DNA from: Diaporthe sp. PMI_573
Lineage: Eukaryota; Ascomycota; Sordariomycetes; Diaporthales; Diaporthaceae
Length of the DNA: 64,000 nt
NCBI GenBank assembly: GCA_021399435.1
Contig: JAJTUP010000063.1
Span: forward strand, 124,001-188,000
Direction: 5' to 3'
Shown here: positions 11,676 through 24,714 of the stretch, piece by piece
How positions within the stretch are numbered: position 1 is the first letter of the stretch
Layout of the letters: each line of letters starts with the position of its first letter
The notes under the pieces: generated by a model
Seen by the model: the letters and a program-made list of their open reading frames with translations, nothing else
Told to the model about the DNA's origin: nothing
Databases searched by the model: none
Position numbers and translations under genes: made by a program

Positions 11676-13263
11676 TCAGAGGCCCTCCTCGCCGGCTTTG
11701 CAGAGTTTTATCTCGCGGCCCCACTCTGACTTGAGCACCTGTGACGCCGTGATCCGCCTGGTCGGGTTGGGGTCTAATATTGAGTAGATGACATTTCGGC
11801 ATCGGGCCTTGTGGCACGTTAGCTAGTGTTCTCCAAGGGACTCCCCAATCAGCTACAAGGCAACTTACCCGGTGTAGGGACTCGATTGGGCCGTAGCCCT
11901 CCTCGTCTCGTCGACCCTTGAGATAGCGAGCATAGAACTCATCCTCGTCCTTCTTGGCAACCCGCCACAGGTGTCTGCCCGTCCGCATCGCCATGTAAAT
12001 AACACCACAAGCCCAGACATCCACTGCCCTTGCGTCAAACTCCTTGTCGATGTACTCCTCTGGCGCAATATATGGCGCTGAGCCACACAGCCCGGACACC
12101 ATGTGGGCGTCGTTCTCCCACGCCATGCGGAAACACTCGCCGTTTCCAAAGTCTGTGATTTTCAGACCTCCATTTGTTGTCAGCAATAAGTTTTCTGGCT
12201 TCAGATCGCGGTGCGCAACACCCATCTCGTGCATGTATTCGACACCGCGCATCATCTGCTTGAAAAAGCAGTCTGCCTCCTGCACCTCGAGCTTTCCCGC
12301 GGCGAGTACCAGTGTGTACAGATCACCACCGGCGCAGAACTCCATTACCTCACAGTAGTCCCCCTTGGCGTCCTTGAGGAGATCTAGGGTGTGGATGACG
12401 TTGGGGTGTCGGAGAGAGGAAGAGATGCAGAACTCGGCGGTCAGCCGCTTGCTGTACTTCTTCTCTGTCTCTTCCGGGCGCCGTCGGAACTCCTTGACGG
12501 CGAACAGCTTCTCGCCCGGCAGGCCTTCGAGCTTTTTATGTGATATCCTGACTATACCGAAGGCGCCACGCCCAACTACCTCCTGGCATTTTCCGTATTT
12601 CTCGACAAGTGTGACTGTCTCCTTGGGGCCTCCCTTTCTGTCTGAAGCCATGGAATCCTTCTCCTGCTTCAATGCATCGACCCAATTTGAGACGAGGGAC
12701 AGGTCGCTGTCGGGGACCTGCTCCGCACGTTTACCCAGCAGTCCTTTGAACATGTCGGTCAGCTTCTCCTGGCGCCTGCTCGACCTGAGGTGATGTTCGT
12801 GGCCGCCCTGTGCCTCGGGGTTGACGACATAACGCTGCGAAGGGTGCCCGTTGCCGTTGGTTGATTTGCCAGACTTGGGGGCAGGGGTCTTTTCGGCCGG
12901 CTTGTCCAATCTCTCTGTAACTGAGGCCTGCCGCGACGGGATTGTAGGTTTCAGAGGGGGCGTCGAGGCAGCCGAAGCCGAGCCTTGCTCTGCAATGGTC
13001 GCAGCGGGTAGAGGCTTCTTGGAAGGCGAGGCGTTCGGGTCGAGCCTGGCGACGTCTTTTGTCGAGAACATGCGAGTGAGGCGATCCTTGACAGATGCTT
13101 TTTCGGGGTGTTTCGGTAGTTGGTCGGCAGTAGCGGCTTGACCGTTCTGGGCATTTGGCTGAGGAGAGCCCTTGCTCTGGCTGTTGAGCTCGACGGACCT
13201 GAGGGACGACGGCTGAGAGGTCGACGACATGGTCGTCGACCGTGAAGTAGAAGCGCTGGCCAT
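11676..13263 (-). CDS. serine/threonine kinase of the SAT4/HAL4 (NPR/HAL) family
   Basis: Two exons, 13263-11869 and 11807-11676, with a 61-nt GT-AG intron give 508 residues. The N-terminal 220 residues are Ser/Pro/Lys-rich. The kinase domain follows: VVGRGAFGIV (229-239), lysine 257 in FAVKEF, HRDLKPEN (351-358), DFG (371-373) and APE (400-402). The motifs DFGNGECFRMAWE and GSAPYIAPEEY, and the exact C-terminus SEWGREIKLCKAGEEGL, are diagnostic of the SAT4/HAL4 group, fungal kinases that in yeast stabilise transporters such as the Trk potassium system and amino-acid permeases. Exon 2 holds the last part of the kinase domain (NVIYSILDPNPTRRITASQV), which validates the splice. The frame is open upstream to about 13374, but ATG 13263 has the expected Ser/Thr-rich start. 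Confidence 0.93.
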
Positions 13264-14685
13264 TGTGGGATCGGACGCCGAAAGCAGAGTGACGACTGGC
13301 TGCGTGGGGGGGGAAGGGACGGAATAAAGAGGCGGAACGCCGCAGGTGAGTAGCGGTAGTACAGTGCAGTGCACTACTGTAGTTTACCGTAGCAAACTAC
13401 AATACGTATATGGGCCGGCGTGAGACGAGGCGAGGCGAAGTGACTTGGGAGGATGACTGCGGCGACGTGGGAGTGCAGCAAATGACGGATATGTTATGCC
13501 CGGGTGGGTGCAGGGCTTATTGGCTGTCAGAGGTATGCGACCCTGGTGCGGCGCGGCGGTAGGCCTGCTCAGTATCAGGTTTTTCGAGAAGGCGACGGTA
13601 TAGAGTGAGGCAAGCGGCAAGCCGTGCCCAGATGCAGGTGCGGGTGCTGGTGCTGCAGGTGTGTGCAAGGGCGCCAGCAGGCAGGGACACAAGTGGGCGA
13701 GAGGGGGAGACAGAAGACAAGACAGGAAAAAGAGGCGGCAATAGAGAGAAGAATGAGGCGGCGAAATCGCCTTGGGGGGGTGGGCAGAGCCCAGGGGAGT
13801 CTCCAAGGAACAGACAAAATAGCAAATGGGTATTTGAAGAAGTCAGGGCAGAAACGCGTCTTGTTTCCTCTCTCGGGGGAGGGGGGATGTGGGAGAATTG
13901 TAGTGTGCCTTTAAGTCGGACAACAAAATGTGGGCGGAGTGGGCGACTGGTTCTGGAAATGAGCAGTGGTCGGGAACAGGCTAGTAGCCCGGTAGGCCTG
14001 TGTACGAGGGGGGGGGGTGTACCGTTTGGTCGGGCGGGAGAGGTCAGAGCAGAGCGGAGCAGAGCAGAGCAAAGTACCTAGGTAGAGAGCAAAAGCTGTT
14101 GTGGTGGAGAAGGGCAGGCAAGGCTGCAGCGGACAGGAAGACAGAGTGGAGTGAGTGGGAGAGAGACGGGGTGCAGGGACGGCAGTACAAGAGTGCGTTT
14201 GAGAACTTGGGGGTGACCTGGGGCCAGGGACTGATACTAGCCTCGGACAGCTGATGTTATCCAGTGTTCCGTCCCGTGGGCGCTAAAGATGAACAGGCGG
14301 ACAGGGTAGAAAGGGCAGGAGGAGGTCTGCCGTTTTTGTTTCTGTTTCTGTTTTCCCGCTGCTGTGAGTCGGCACCAAACGAGCTGGGAAAACGCTGGGG
14401 AACAAGGCCCACCTGCCCTGACCGTGCGTACCTGTGGGCACAAAAAGTACGTACTTAGGTATAGACAGACACAAGACCAAAGCACCAAAAAAAAGCCCAG
14501 GCGGCTTAGTTTATGGTCACGCCCCCCCTCGAGGCCGGCTGGCAGACTATGGCACGGGTTCTCTTACTGACTGGGTACTATTCTGAATTGTGACGGGTCA
14601 AAGCAGGCCAAGATTGAGTGTGGTCGAGTCGAGGATGCACCGGCAGGGAGACAGCGTCAAGAGTGCTGACATTGGCAGAGGAGAC

Positions 14686-14750
14686 CGGCAGCGGAAGTGG
14701 CAGCGGAGGTGGCAGTGACAGTGGCAATGGCGGCAGTGGCAAGCAGTGGG
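14686..14750. repeat. imperfect GGCAGTGG/GGCAGCGG array
   Basis: A short degenerate tandem array of G/C/A octamers and nonamers in non-coding sequence; the units vary in one or two positions. Confidence 0.7.
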
Positions 14751-17700
14751 CGGGCACTGGACGTCTAGAAACGGGTCTTTTTCCGTGCTGCAACAAGTTC
14801 CGTTTTAAAACTCACTCCCACACCTACACACACCTGCAAGAGCACATGTGTCTGACCAAGCACCAAGCAACTGATGACGCTGAGTGGGCTGAAACTAACC
14901 ACTCCAAGGCACCTGGCTGTTAGTGCACCACATTGATGACAAAGCACAACGGCCTGGCCTAGCCGTAACGTTCCTTTCGGAGCGAAGAGAAAATTTTAGA
15001 AATTTGAAAGAAAAAAATCTCAAAAATGTTGGTACCTAGTCATCCATGGTGGCAACGAAGGAAGTGACCGAGGACCTGGAGGGAGACGGCGGGCAGCGAT
15101 ATTGTAAGCTGGATTACTCGATACTGAAGCACTCGACTGAAACAGACAGTCGAGCGTAGAAGAGACCAGCACAACAGGGCCGTTGATTACGCTGGTGTCT
15201 GCAATGCATGAGTGCTGAATGTGCCAAGGTATCTACTGCGTAAAGACGTAGTGATATGTAGAGACACGACTCAAGTCTTGGCTCCTGTGCATCGTCGGTG
15301 GCAGTGCAAAGGGTCCTCGGCCCCCGTAAGGCTAGGACAGCGTCCATCATCGTCATTAAACTCTGGGCAACAGACGATGACTCTGGAGTCTGAACCGTCC
15401 GAGTGCCGGCAAATCCCCAAAGCCAAGGCAGGGCTGGCTGGCCGAGGGAAGCGTTTTAGACCCTAGGCGGCTGGGTTTGCTTAGAAATGAGAATAGCAAC
15501 AGCAGATCAACGGCTGGGCTAGCAACGGAGCATCGGTCGGGCTATGTGCGACTGTGTCAAAACTGTGAAACTGCCCCAGCCGAAACGGCCAGTCGGTCTG
15601 ACTGGATGCTGCAGCAGCTGGCTTCTTTCCGCAGTCTGTATGTACTTTGGGGCGGGTGAAATAGGAAGGAGGGTAGGTACATGGGTACCTGGGTACTTGG
15701 GTACTTGGTGGCGGCAGCGGGAGGAAAGAGGAGAAAAACGGAAGCCTGGGTGAGTGATTGAGTGGTGGGTGCCATGTTGCGGTGCAGGAGGGAACAACCA
15801 CAGTAGGTACTCCGTTGACTAGGTAGACACCAGCTACCTTACGAGGCAGGCACCCAGCACAGCATCTAAGTCGTTGCTGGTGGGTGATGATTTCTGTGCA
15901 AATTCTTACCTGATCTCTCATTAAACCTAGAGCCCCCTGCACAGCTGAACTTTTTGCTGACCATTCTGTTTTGGTTGATCTGGTCGTGGAGCTGAGCGGG
16001 CTGGAAGGGTCCTTGCGGCAACGGCTACCGCTTGCTGATGCTGCTCCTGCTGCAACTGTCGCTGCACTGTTGCTGCAGTGCAGTGGCCCTTGCTGCTGTG
16101 GCACCTGCAGTACCTGGTCCTCCTGTCCTCCCAGCCGTCCTGCCGTTTTCCCCATTCAGGTGCGGCAACTCGTCTACTCTGCTCTGTTCGGCCCTCGAAA
16201 CGATTCGTACAGCAATATCCCCTCGGAAAATGCCCAGACATCCACACAGCATTGGCGATCAGACGATCCAGTCCCGAAAGGAACCAAGACGCATCGAGGC
16301 AACGTCTATCCACACTCTCGTCTCGCCTGCGTGTGAGCAGCAGAGGCCTCCTGCTGACTAACAGCTCCATCGTTCAATCTTCAATCTTCAATCTTCAATA
16401 CTCAATCTGCAAAGCCTCAATCTACAATCCGGGTTATCCACCCGAGCATCAGAGCGGAAGTTGGCTCGGCGAGTCCACGTGCATACAGGCCACCGAAAGC
16501 ACACCGAACCCCTCACATGCAGACATACGCTATCTTGTGCGAAATGTGGTACACCCAACTACACCCCAGCATCAATCACTCAGCAAGCTTGGCCTAACAC
16601 GGCCATGCCAACAAGACCATGTACTCCGAGCCACCCTTACAATCTGCGGAACATTGTCGTTTTACGGATGCGTGCCGTCCATCCAGTAACAAACAGCACC
16701 AGAGCGGGCGTGGCCCCATGTCTGCAAGCAGTGTCTCACTCACTGCGGCCTAGTCCCGAGACGCTTTCGTCCGCCCACCGAGCAACAACAGCCTGGACAA
16801 GCAAGATACGATAGTACCGGGATTGCTGTATACTCTCCTGCAAGGAGACAGCAATTCGGTCAAGCTCCAAGAGCCCTCTACACGGGCGGACCTCCTCCTC
16901 CTGCGCAACCCACAGCTGAGCTCTCTGAGACATGCATGTCTCTCGAGAGGCCTGGGATCGACAAGGGCCCTCGAATATCCTTCAAGATTCAAGCAGCAGG
17001 CACGATCCCCCATGCATATAATGTAGAGCAATGTGGTATAATGCACATTGCACCAACCCCGGAATGTCGACATGTCACCTGCAGGACGGTTCGTCTGCTT
17101 GCCCTGGAGCCCTGTCTTATGCAGTAAGCTTCATGCCTGACTCCACACCCTCCGGGTGCTACAGTACCACCACAGGCACACCTGGTTAATTGTGGCTACC
17201 CCGTGTGGGTGTATAGCTGCGGGATGCTCTCACTCATCTGTCCTCACTCACCGCCGGAGGAGCACCATCGAGAGACACACGGGGAGGCTCTCTGTGCTGT
17301 GAACCGCGGGGCCCCGGGCGAATGGCATCCTGAGCATCAGATGCGACCGTTCCGCACGGCCAGCCGCATCAGATGCCCGTCTCACCCGCCCGCACCAGCA
17401 CCAGGTGGCACCCTGCAGTAAGCACAGACACGCTGCTCACCCTGGCAGCCCGCCCTGTGCCGGAACATCACAGTACATAGAGCTTTGTACAACTCACCTC
17501 AATGATCCGCGCCTCTGGAATCTCGCGATCATCCCTTCTGCTATGAGGGATTTAATGATCCTGGCCGCACCTGCAGGCTCGCTGCGGCTCTGCCCATCCA
17601 TCCCACTCCCGCCTTCTTGGGTTTCCTGCCCTATCTACGCTCACTCTCACATGTCAGAAAGGTAAACACCAACACTGCGGCAGGTATTGCATTCAACCAA

Positions 17701-20700
17701 TTGGCCCGGGCCGAAGCCACATAGTTACACACACGCAAGAGGACGCGGAATAGCCACCCACACTCGCATCTATGATGTCTTGACAGATGGCCCGACAATT
17801 AATCTAGCCTGCAGTAGTTATACAGCACCTGGTCCCCTATCCCAGACAACTCACACCACCCCCAACCGCTTTCTGCCGTGGAAAGTACCGTGCCCACCCT
17901 GCCACAAATCCGTCAGCATGAGCAAGCCCATACTGAACCAGCAACGCGGGGCAGCTCCCGGTCCAATATATCCTCTTCTGGTAAACATGGCTGCACAGTA
18001 AACAGGTGGCATGGTTTTGACCTCACTAAACCAGCGGCCCCTTGTCCACATCGCGTACACGGAAATTATCTCGTTATCTGCTCTCTGAGGAGAGTCTGTT
18101 CGGGCCACAGACACGGTACAGATTAGTGGCCAGGGCACACTTCGGCGCTCGTCTCCAGGTTCAGGTGCAGACTACCGTCCAGCACGCAGCACAATCGTTC
18201 GGAACAATGCTTTTGCCCAGGTATAGTATCCACCCCTGCTTGACGCCACACCTGCATACCGTACCGAATTCACACACCCAACTGCTCGGAAATATCCAGT
18301 CGAAAGAGGCAGTGAGCGGTGAGTTGCAGAAATTAGGGGAGGCCAAGAGGGTCCAACTGGGGTCATATCCCAGATGAAAGCATCACGAGCCTCAACGACT
18401 GGCCAAAAGGCCTGGTAACACAAAGGATAAGCCTCCCAGGGTCATAATGATAAGATATCATGCATACGCGGGAAAGGTTATCAATCAACGACACCCAACC
18501 GCTCGTGATGCTTATTCAGACCGACCGTTCTTGCAACTTCACGGAAATGCAATGGCACGGCACAGCCGGAATGTAGCTCTTAGATCTAGCCAAGAGGCAG
18601 GCGAGGGCCTGGGCGAGCTCCGTCGGACCACCTTGGCTGACAAGACAGACAAGACACCGCTACTCCCGAAGTCAACAAAGCAAAGGCTGCGCCATGCGGT
18701 TGACGTCACACGACATTTGGGAAGCTTTACTATCAAGCCTCCCGCGGCTCCCTGCATCTCGCCATGCTTTGTTTCATGCGCCTTCCCGAACTTCTGGGCA
18801 CGTTCACTCCGTGCGACCCTCGTGGGTCTTGTTCCCCCAGCCGAGTGGCCGGCTCCAGCAAGGCTTGTTGGACGATAATTTGTGGTCCGATGCTCGGTTG
18901 TTCAATGTTTCGAGGGCTGCGTCCGACCGTTTGAAACCGTTCAGCCAGCTGGGCAGCCCGTTCCTCTACTTTTGGGTGCCAACAACTCCGTAATCTTTCA
19001 CCACAAAGCGACCAAAGTCGCTGTTACAAGGGGTTGAAAGATTAGCGGGCCACCATGTGAGATCTTGAACACACCACAGACTCTCTTGATGATATCAGCG
19101 AATCCAACGAGGCAGCAACGATGAAATCCCTGGTACGCTAGCATCATCGAAGCCGTGAATGCCTCCAGAAACCTGCTTGGTCCAACTTCCCAATTCGACT
19201 GACGTGTCGATTTGGGGGCCGCGACACCACCAACCCCTCATTCCCGTTCCTGAACCAGGACCTGTTACATCAACGTCAATCAATCCGACCTTACCATATT
19301 ACTGGACTTAGCAGCCTCGGTAGCCCATTACTAGCCCGAAGAAAGGGGACCAGAAGCCAACCCTTGTTTCAAATCCGGTCAGGCCAAGCTTTTGGGTGAA
19401 ACAAAAAAAAACGGCCCGCACGTGGCAGTTGACGCGGCAGAAGCGCGGGTAGCGCATGCAGATCTCGACCACCTAGTGTACTAAGAGCACTTGCATCTAA
19501 ATGCCCAGGCTGTTTGTGTCTAGTCTATCGCGTCTCGCTGGCTGGCTGGCTGGCGGCAGAGACATGCAATCGTCTAACCTCGGCGCCATTCCATCACTGC
19601 CCCATATCGGATTGCAAGCCCCGGGCCGCGTTTTCGAGACCTGGCGCGCAGCACGGTAAGCTTGATCGTGGCATGAGGGGATGGTCCCATATTTATCACC
19701 GCCATCGCATCACGGGTCGCCCCGCTTGATGACGCCCGTCAATCATGCTCGCCCCTCGGCCCTCTCGACCCGGGGAAGGGCTTCCATGTGGGTCCCGCCG
19801 CCCAACAAAGCCCCGGACCCGGATATATCTGGTGACAGCGAGCAAAATCCCAGTGGGAAAGCGGCCTTTCTCAACAACGAGGGAAAGGAAACAAGTAAGC
19901 CCGGCCAGGCATACGGTGCAAGGTCCCCAGCGTACCGTCACGGTGACCACACGATGGCATCGCAGCACCTTCCGACATTATCCCGGCCTCGCCGCCCAGG
20001 CTGACCGCCCACCCGCGCGTTAAAAAAAATTATTATTCCCAGGCGTCAGCCTTACAGCCTCACCACCTGAGCCATTCGAAACCCAGCCAGGCCGTCCGGC
20101 CAGCCAGCCAGCCCTATTCAGCCGTGCGACATACACACACGCCAGTATGAAAAACCGCATCGTGCCACGAGAAGCGGGCCCTGGTGACGTGACATGACAT
20201 ACGTTTCCTCCCCCCCCCCTTCGACCCACTTTTTCTTTCCTTTCCCTTCTTCTTCCTCCTTCTCCCGCAATGCAACCAGGGCAGCCCGCACCGATTGAGG
20301 CCCCGGCCCCCGACACGTCCCGTCGGGACCAATGGTGGTCGGCTCCCGACCGAGCCGAGCTGAGCGTGCGTGGGGGTGAGAGAGAGCTGCCCCCAAATAT
20401 GGAGCTTCGGGACTCGCGTAGGAAAAGGACAGCACAAGCTTTTTTATTTTGATTCATTCCACATTGGGGTCATGTGAACAGGAAGGTATCCATATTTTTC
20501 GTATTACCCGATAGGGTAGGTTTCCGGATGGAACCTTTGCGGTGGGTGCCTGGTCGGGGAAACCTCGAGGTATATACGGAATATCTTTTTACGAGCGAGC
20601 GAGTACTGAAAAGAAATTTTGCTGTTCCTACGGGGGGTTGGGACGTCTGAGAATTACTGGCCCCAGACTTTCTCGCCATGGCTTCTAGAAGCCTTAGCCC

Positions 20701-20978
20701 CTATGTTGCTTTCGTCAGATAGTTCACACTGGATCTGCGGAGGGACATGAGTCTAATACCTTTTGGTATTCGTGTCTCGGGTACCTGAATCGTTGAGTAC
20801 TGTGTGTAGGGCACTCGCGTACCTCCTAGACGCAGTGAGAAGCTGCCTACCTACCTATGCACCCTGTGTCTTCTGCTCATCTATCTACCCGTCCCCATGA
20901 ATACCTCATATATCCTCCTAGATCCCTCCCTCAACCCCCCCCCCTGCTAGTTAGTATTCGAACCAAGACCCGTGGGCC

Positions 20979-21016
<38 letters not shown>

Positions 21017-21020
21017 ACAG
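20979..21020. repeat. (ACGCAG)7 microsatellite
   Basis: Six perfect ACGCAG units followed by one ACACAG unit, in non-coding sequence 0.8 kb beyond the 3' end of the lipase gene. Confidence 0.9.
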
Positions 21021-21863
21021 ATGACCTGTCTCAGAGACGCAGGGGGAGGCTCAGGTCAGGCACGCCGGCATAGATGCATCTTGGCGATTATTGCGTGGGG
21101 GGGGGGGTTACGTGCGTCCCGTTCTTCTGACATGACATGCTGACGGCGGCGACTCCCCCCCCCCCTGCGAGCTTTCCACGTTGTTTTGGCTGTGTACCTG
21201 ATTTGGGTGGGATGGGGTGTCCTTGATGGGCGAATGCGCATCAATGAGAATAGACGGTAACTCAATTCCCTGCCAACATGGCTGAGGTGAGGACAACACA
21301 GCTGCGTGGTTCGCCTCCCCATCCCGGATGGGCTGGCCAAACAGCCAGCCAGCCAGCCGCCACACCCGTCCCCCTTCGTTGTCAAGTAGACTCATATAGA
21401 TCCAGTCATAAAGTAGTTGGTTATTCATCAACCTACCTACCTTGACACAAGAAATACCCCAAGTCAGGCGCGACCACCCTATTATGCCCCTACACTACAC
21501 TTGTCCAGCATCAATCAACGGGACCAGAAAGAAAAGCACAAGGCGGAAAAGGAGCACATGCCCAATAATAAGCAATACTCTTCTGCTATATAGCTATACC
21601 CACTACCCAATACAAAACAATGACTCCTTTAAACACCGCCCCCGTCTTCCTTCTGCCCATAATATCTATTTGCCCTCCCAGAGGGGGACTGCGAACTCCA
21701 TGCCATGTATGTCGATACCAAAACCCAGAAAAAAACGGCCTCTCCCCCAAGTCCAATGCAGAACACAACAGCAACAACACATCTAAACCAACCCTCTCAC
21801 AAACCACATCCATACTTCCCGTCTCCGGCATATCCTCCTCAACGTCGCCGACGCTTCTGGACC

Positions 21864-24714
21864 TCACCCCCGGGTCTCAAGCAGCGCGTCCCGCTCCCCA
21901 TCCCCACTCCCCTCCACGCTCTCAAGCACCTCATTACCCTCGCCGCCACTAGCCCCAGGCGAAGAGAACCCAAACTGCTCATCCCCTTCCTCGTAACTTT
22001 CCTCGCCTTCCTCCTCATCCTCATCCTCATCATCAACAACCGCACTCTCCGCAAAAGACACGTCCATCTCATCGGCGGTGGTAGTCTCGTTCTCGTCCTC
22101 GGTGGCAGTAACACTACTGCCCAGCACGTCAGCCACGCCCCCTCCCCCGCCGCCGGAACCAGCAGCGCCGCTCCCCTTGCCACCACCGGCCCTGCCGCGG
22201 CCCCTGAGCAGCATCCTGAGCTCCTCGTCGTCGATAATACTATCCCTGCCCCTGGATGCCGCGCGCCCCCCGTCGGCGGTGATGATATCGAGGCCCCTCG
22301 TCTGGCGGCGCCCGAGCTCGACGAGCCTCTCGACTTTCAGGCGGTTGGCGACGAACTTTAGGGTGGGGAAGGCGCTCTGCTGGCCCTCGTGGATCATGCG
22401 CGCGAGCCGCGCCGGCGTGGGGTCCGACAGGATGTGCACAAAGTCCATGGCGATGCTGCGCGGCCAGATGGTGATGGTGCCGCCGAACCCGGCCTGCAGC
22501 CATATCTGGCTCCAGTCCTGGCCCATGGGCCGCGGCAGCAACTCCAGCTGCCGCAGGATCTTGAGCCACTTGGTCAGGTCGAGCTTGATGTACTGCTCGG
22601 CCGCGGACCCGAGGAACCCGCCGCGCCACCCCCTGCCCCGGCGGTGCGTCACGGGCTGCCCGACGGACCCGCGCGAGCTGAAGAAGAAGAGGTTGATGTG
22701 CGGGTTCACCTGCGATACGATGGTGAAGTTGACGTTGAAGTGAAGGTTGAGCGCCTTGATGGGGATGTCGGTGCGCAGGCTGCCGTCCTTCCACTTGTGG
22801 CCGAACGAGTGAGGCGCCAGCGAGCCGTCGCGCTGCTTCATCATGAGCACGACGGGGTTGAGGATGCCCGGGACCGCCGCCGACGCCAGCACCGCCGACC
22901 ACACGACGCAGTCCGGGCTGGTGAGGTAGTTGCACAGCATGGTCGGGCTGTGCGGGTCGGCGGGGACGCACGACACGTTGAGGATGCGGCCCGTCCGCTC
23001 GTAGGCCTCGCGGAACGTCATGGACCCGTGCGTCCACCACGCGCACGCCCGCGCCCAGTCCACCGAGTCGAACCGCGCCCCCGTGCGGTACCACCGCCGG
23101 AACCACGTGGTGAACGGCTCAGAGCACGCCGTGATCTTGCTCGCCAGCGCGGGCACCAGCAGCTGCTTGAGCTCCTCGTTGGTCCGCGTCGCCACTAGCC
23201 CCGCCACCAGGGCGCCACCGCTCGTGCCCGTGATCACGTCCGGCAGTAGGTCCTCCTCCAGCAGCGCCTTGACCACGCCGAAGTGGTAGTAGGCAAAGGT
23301 CGCCCCTCCTGACAGGCACAGTGCTGTACGGCCGTAGTTGCCGTGCAGGCTCCTGAACAGCTCTCGCTTGTCCTCGAGCTTCATCTGCTTCGTGTCCAGG
23401 ATGAACTTGAGGCTCTTCTCCACTGTTTGGTCATATGTTAGCATCCACAGTCGGGCCACGCAAAGGTGATAGAAAGAGAACCCAATGGTCCCAGTATAAA
23501 GACGCACCTTCGTCGACGTGGTTCTGCACCAGGTTCTTGGTGCCATAGTAAGTCTGCGAGTACAACCTCGGGTTCTCGACGCCCACAAAGTTATTCTTGA
23601 CGCACGCGGCCAGGAGAGCCCGCAGCGCCTCGACAGCCTTCTCGCCGTCCTGGCGCTCGTCACTCTCGACGGCCTGGCCCTCGGCGATCCTGCGCTCGAC
23701 CGCCTCGGCCCTCTCGCGGCTCTTCTTAAGGCTGTCCCACACGCGGCGGACCGTCTTCCAGTCGTAGTACGCGAACTCGTTAGTCTCCTTCCACGCCGAG
23801 TTCCCCAGGAACTCGTCGAGCTCGCGCGCCGCGGCACGCCACTCGCGGTAGCTGCTGGTGGCGCGCATGTTGCGCCGCAGCCGCTCGCGCGTGCCCCGCC
23901 AGCTGATGAAGTACTCGTAGAACCAGATGTAGTACCGCGTCAGCACGTACGCGAGCGACAGGCCCAGCACCCACCCGCTGACGAACAGCAGGAACGGCCA
24001 CTTCAGCAGCCCGTACAGGTAGCCCTCTCGCGTCTCGTCTTTGGTGCGCCGCCCCGGGCGCGCCGTCCGTGGCCGCTTGTGCCGCCGCTTGCCGTGGCCT
24101 TTGGTGCCCGCACCACCACCGCCTCCTCCCGAACCTCCTCCTCCTGATGTGCCAGACCTCGCCACCTTCTGATGCACCGGCGCCCAGTCGTTCTGCGCCG
24201 TGATGAACAGGCTGTCACGATGCTGCTGCAGCCCGCTCCCATAAGCGCCACCGCTGCCACGAACATTATTCCCATTAGGCAATGACGGCGCAGAGATGTC
24301 GGCCGAAGCAGCCGCCGCGTGCGCAGCCACCTCCTGTGGGTCCTCCTTATCGTCCCCTCCTCCCAGGTCCGCCGCCGCCGCGACCGACTGTCGCCGCGTG
24401 ACGCTGTTATCGAAGCTGCTGCGGCCGGCGGGTCCCGCGCTGCCGGGGACGGGGCTGCCGAGGCGGATGGTGGAGACGTCCTCGGTGCTGTGGGCCGGGT
24501 CCGGGGCGGACAGGGCCTGGACGAAGGCCTCGCGGGCCTCGGCGGAGAGGAAGTCGACGTCGTAGTCCGGCAGGAGGGTGGGGTCGAAGGCCTCGCGCGG
24601 GAAGCCGTAGTTCTTTTCTGGGACGATCACGGGCGGCCTTTCATCGTCGTCGTCGGCTGCTGCTGCTGCTGCTCTCGCAGCAGCTTGTTTCTCTTGTTCT
24701 TGGTCTTGTGCCAT
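21864..24714 (-). CDS. patatin-like lipase/phospholipase with DUF3336 (Tgl3/4/5-SDP1 type)
   Basis: Two exons, 24714-23508 and 23422-21864, with an 85-nt GT-AG intron give 921 residues. The relatives are lipid-droplet triacylglycerol lipases and lysophospholipid acyltransferases. The N-terminal 200 residues are low-complexity. A membrane-associating hydrophobic segment (WPFLLFVSGWVLGLSLAYVL) comes next, then the DUF3336 region, then the patatin domain: oxyanion loop CLSGGATFAYYHFGV, nucleophile motif GTSGG with Ser470, and catalytic-Asp motif DGS at 615-617. The sequence HINLFFFSSRGSVG is also typical of the group. The C-terminus is Gly-rich, then strongly acidic. Both catalytic residues are present, so activity is expected; the natural substrate is not determined by sequence. 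Confidence 0.92.

Larger units (their letters stand above)
13264..21863. other. 8.6-kb region without a recognisable gene
   Basis: This lies upstream of the SAT4-like kinase and downstream of the lipase gene. I checked the longer open frames on both strands (for example 15481-16155 minus, 16078-16689 plus, 18447-18878 plus, 19681-20023 plus): all are low-complexity Ser/Pro/Thr/Arg translations without domains, with overlapping alternatives. Visible structure is a GGCAGTGG-type array (14686-14750), purine runs (13600-14200) and an ACGCAG array (20979-21020). It may hold a long 5' leader, a non-coding RNA or a gene I cannot recognise. Confidence 0.5.

Noticed and set aside
13264..13374. Upstream extension of the SAT4-like kinase
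   Set aside because: It would add residues unlike the family's Ser/Thr-rich start; the frame is open only by chance.
15481..16689. Overlapping open frames of about 200 codons on both strands
   Set aside because: The translations are low-complexity with no motifs, and equally long alternatives exist in other frames.
22078..24147. Several open frames of 200-290 codons overlapping the lipase gene on both strands
   Set aside because: They are shadow frames created by strong GC3 bias in the lipase coding sequence.
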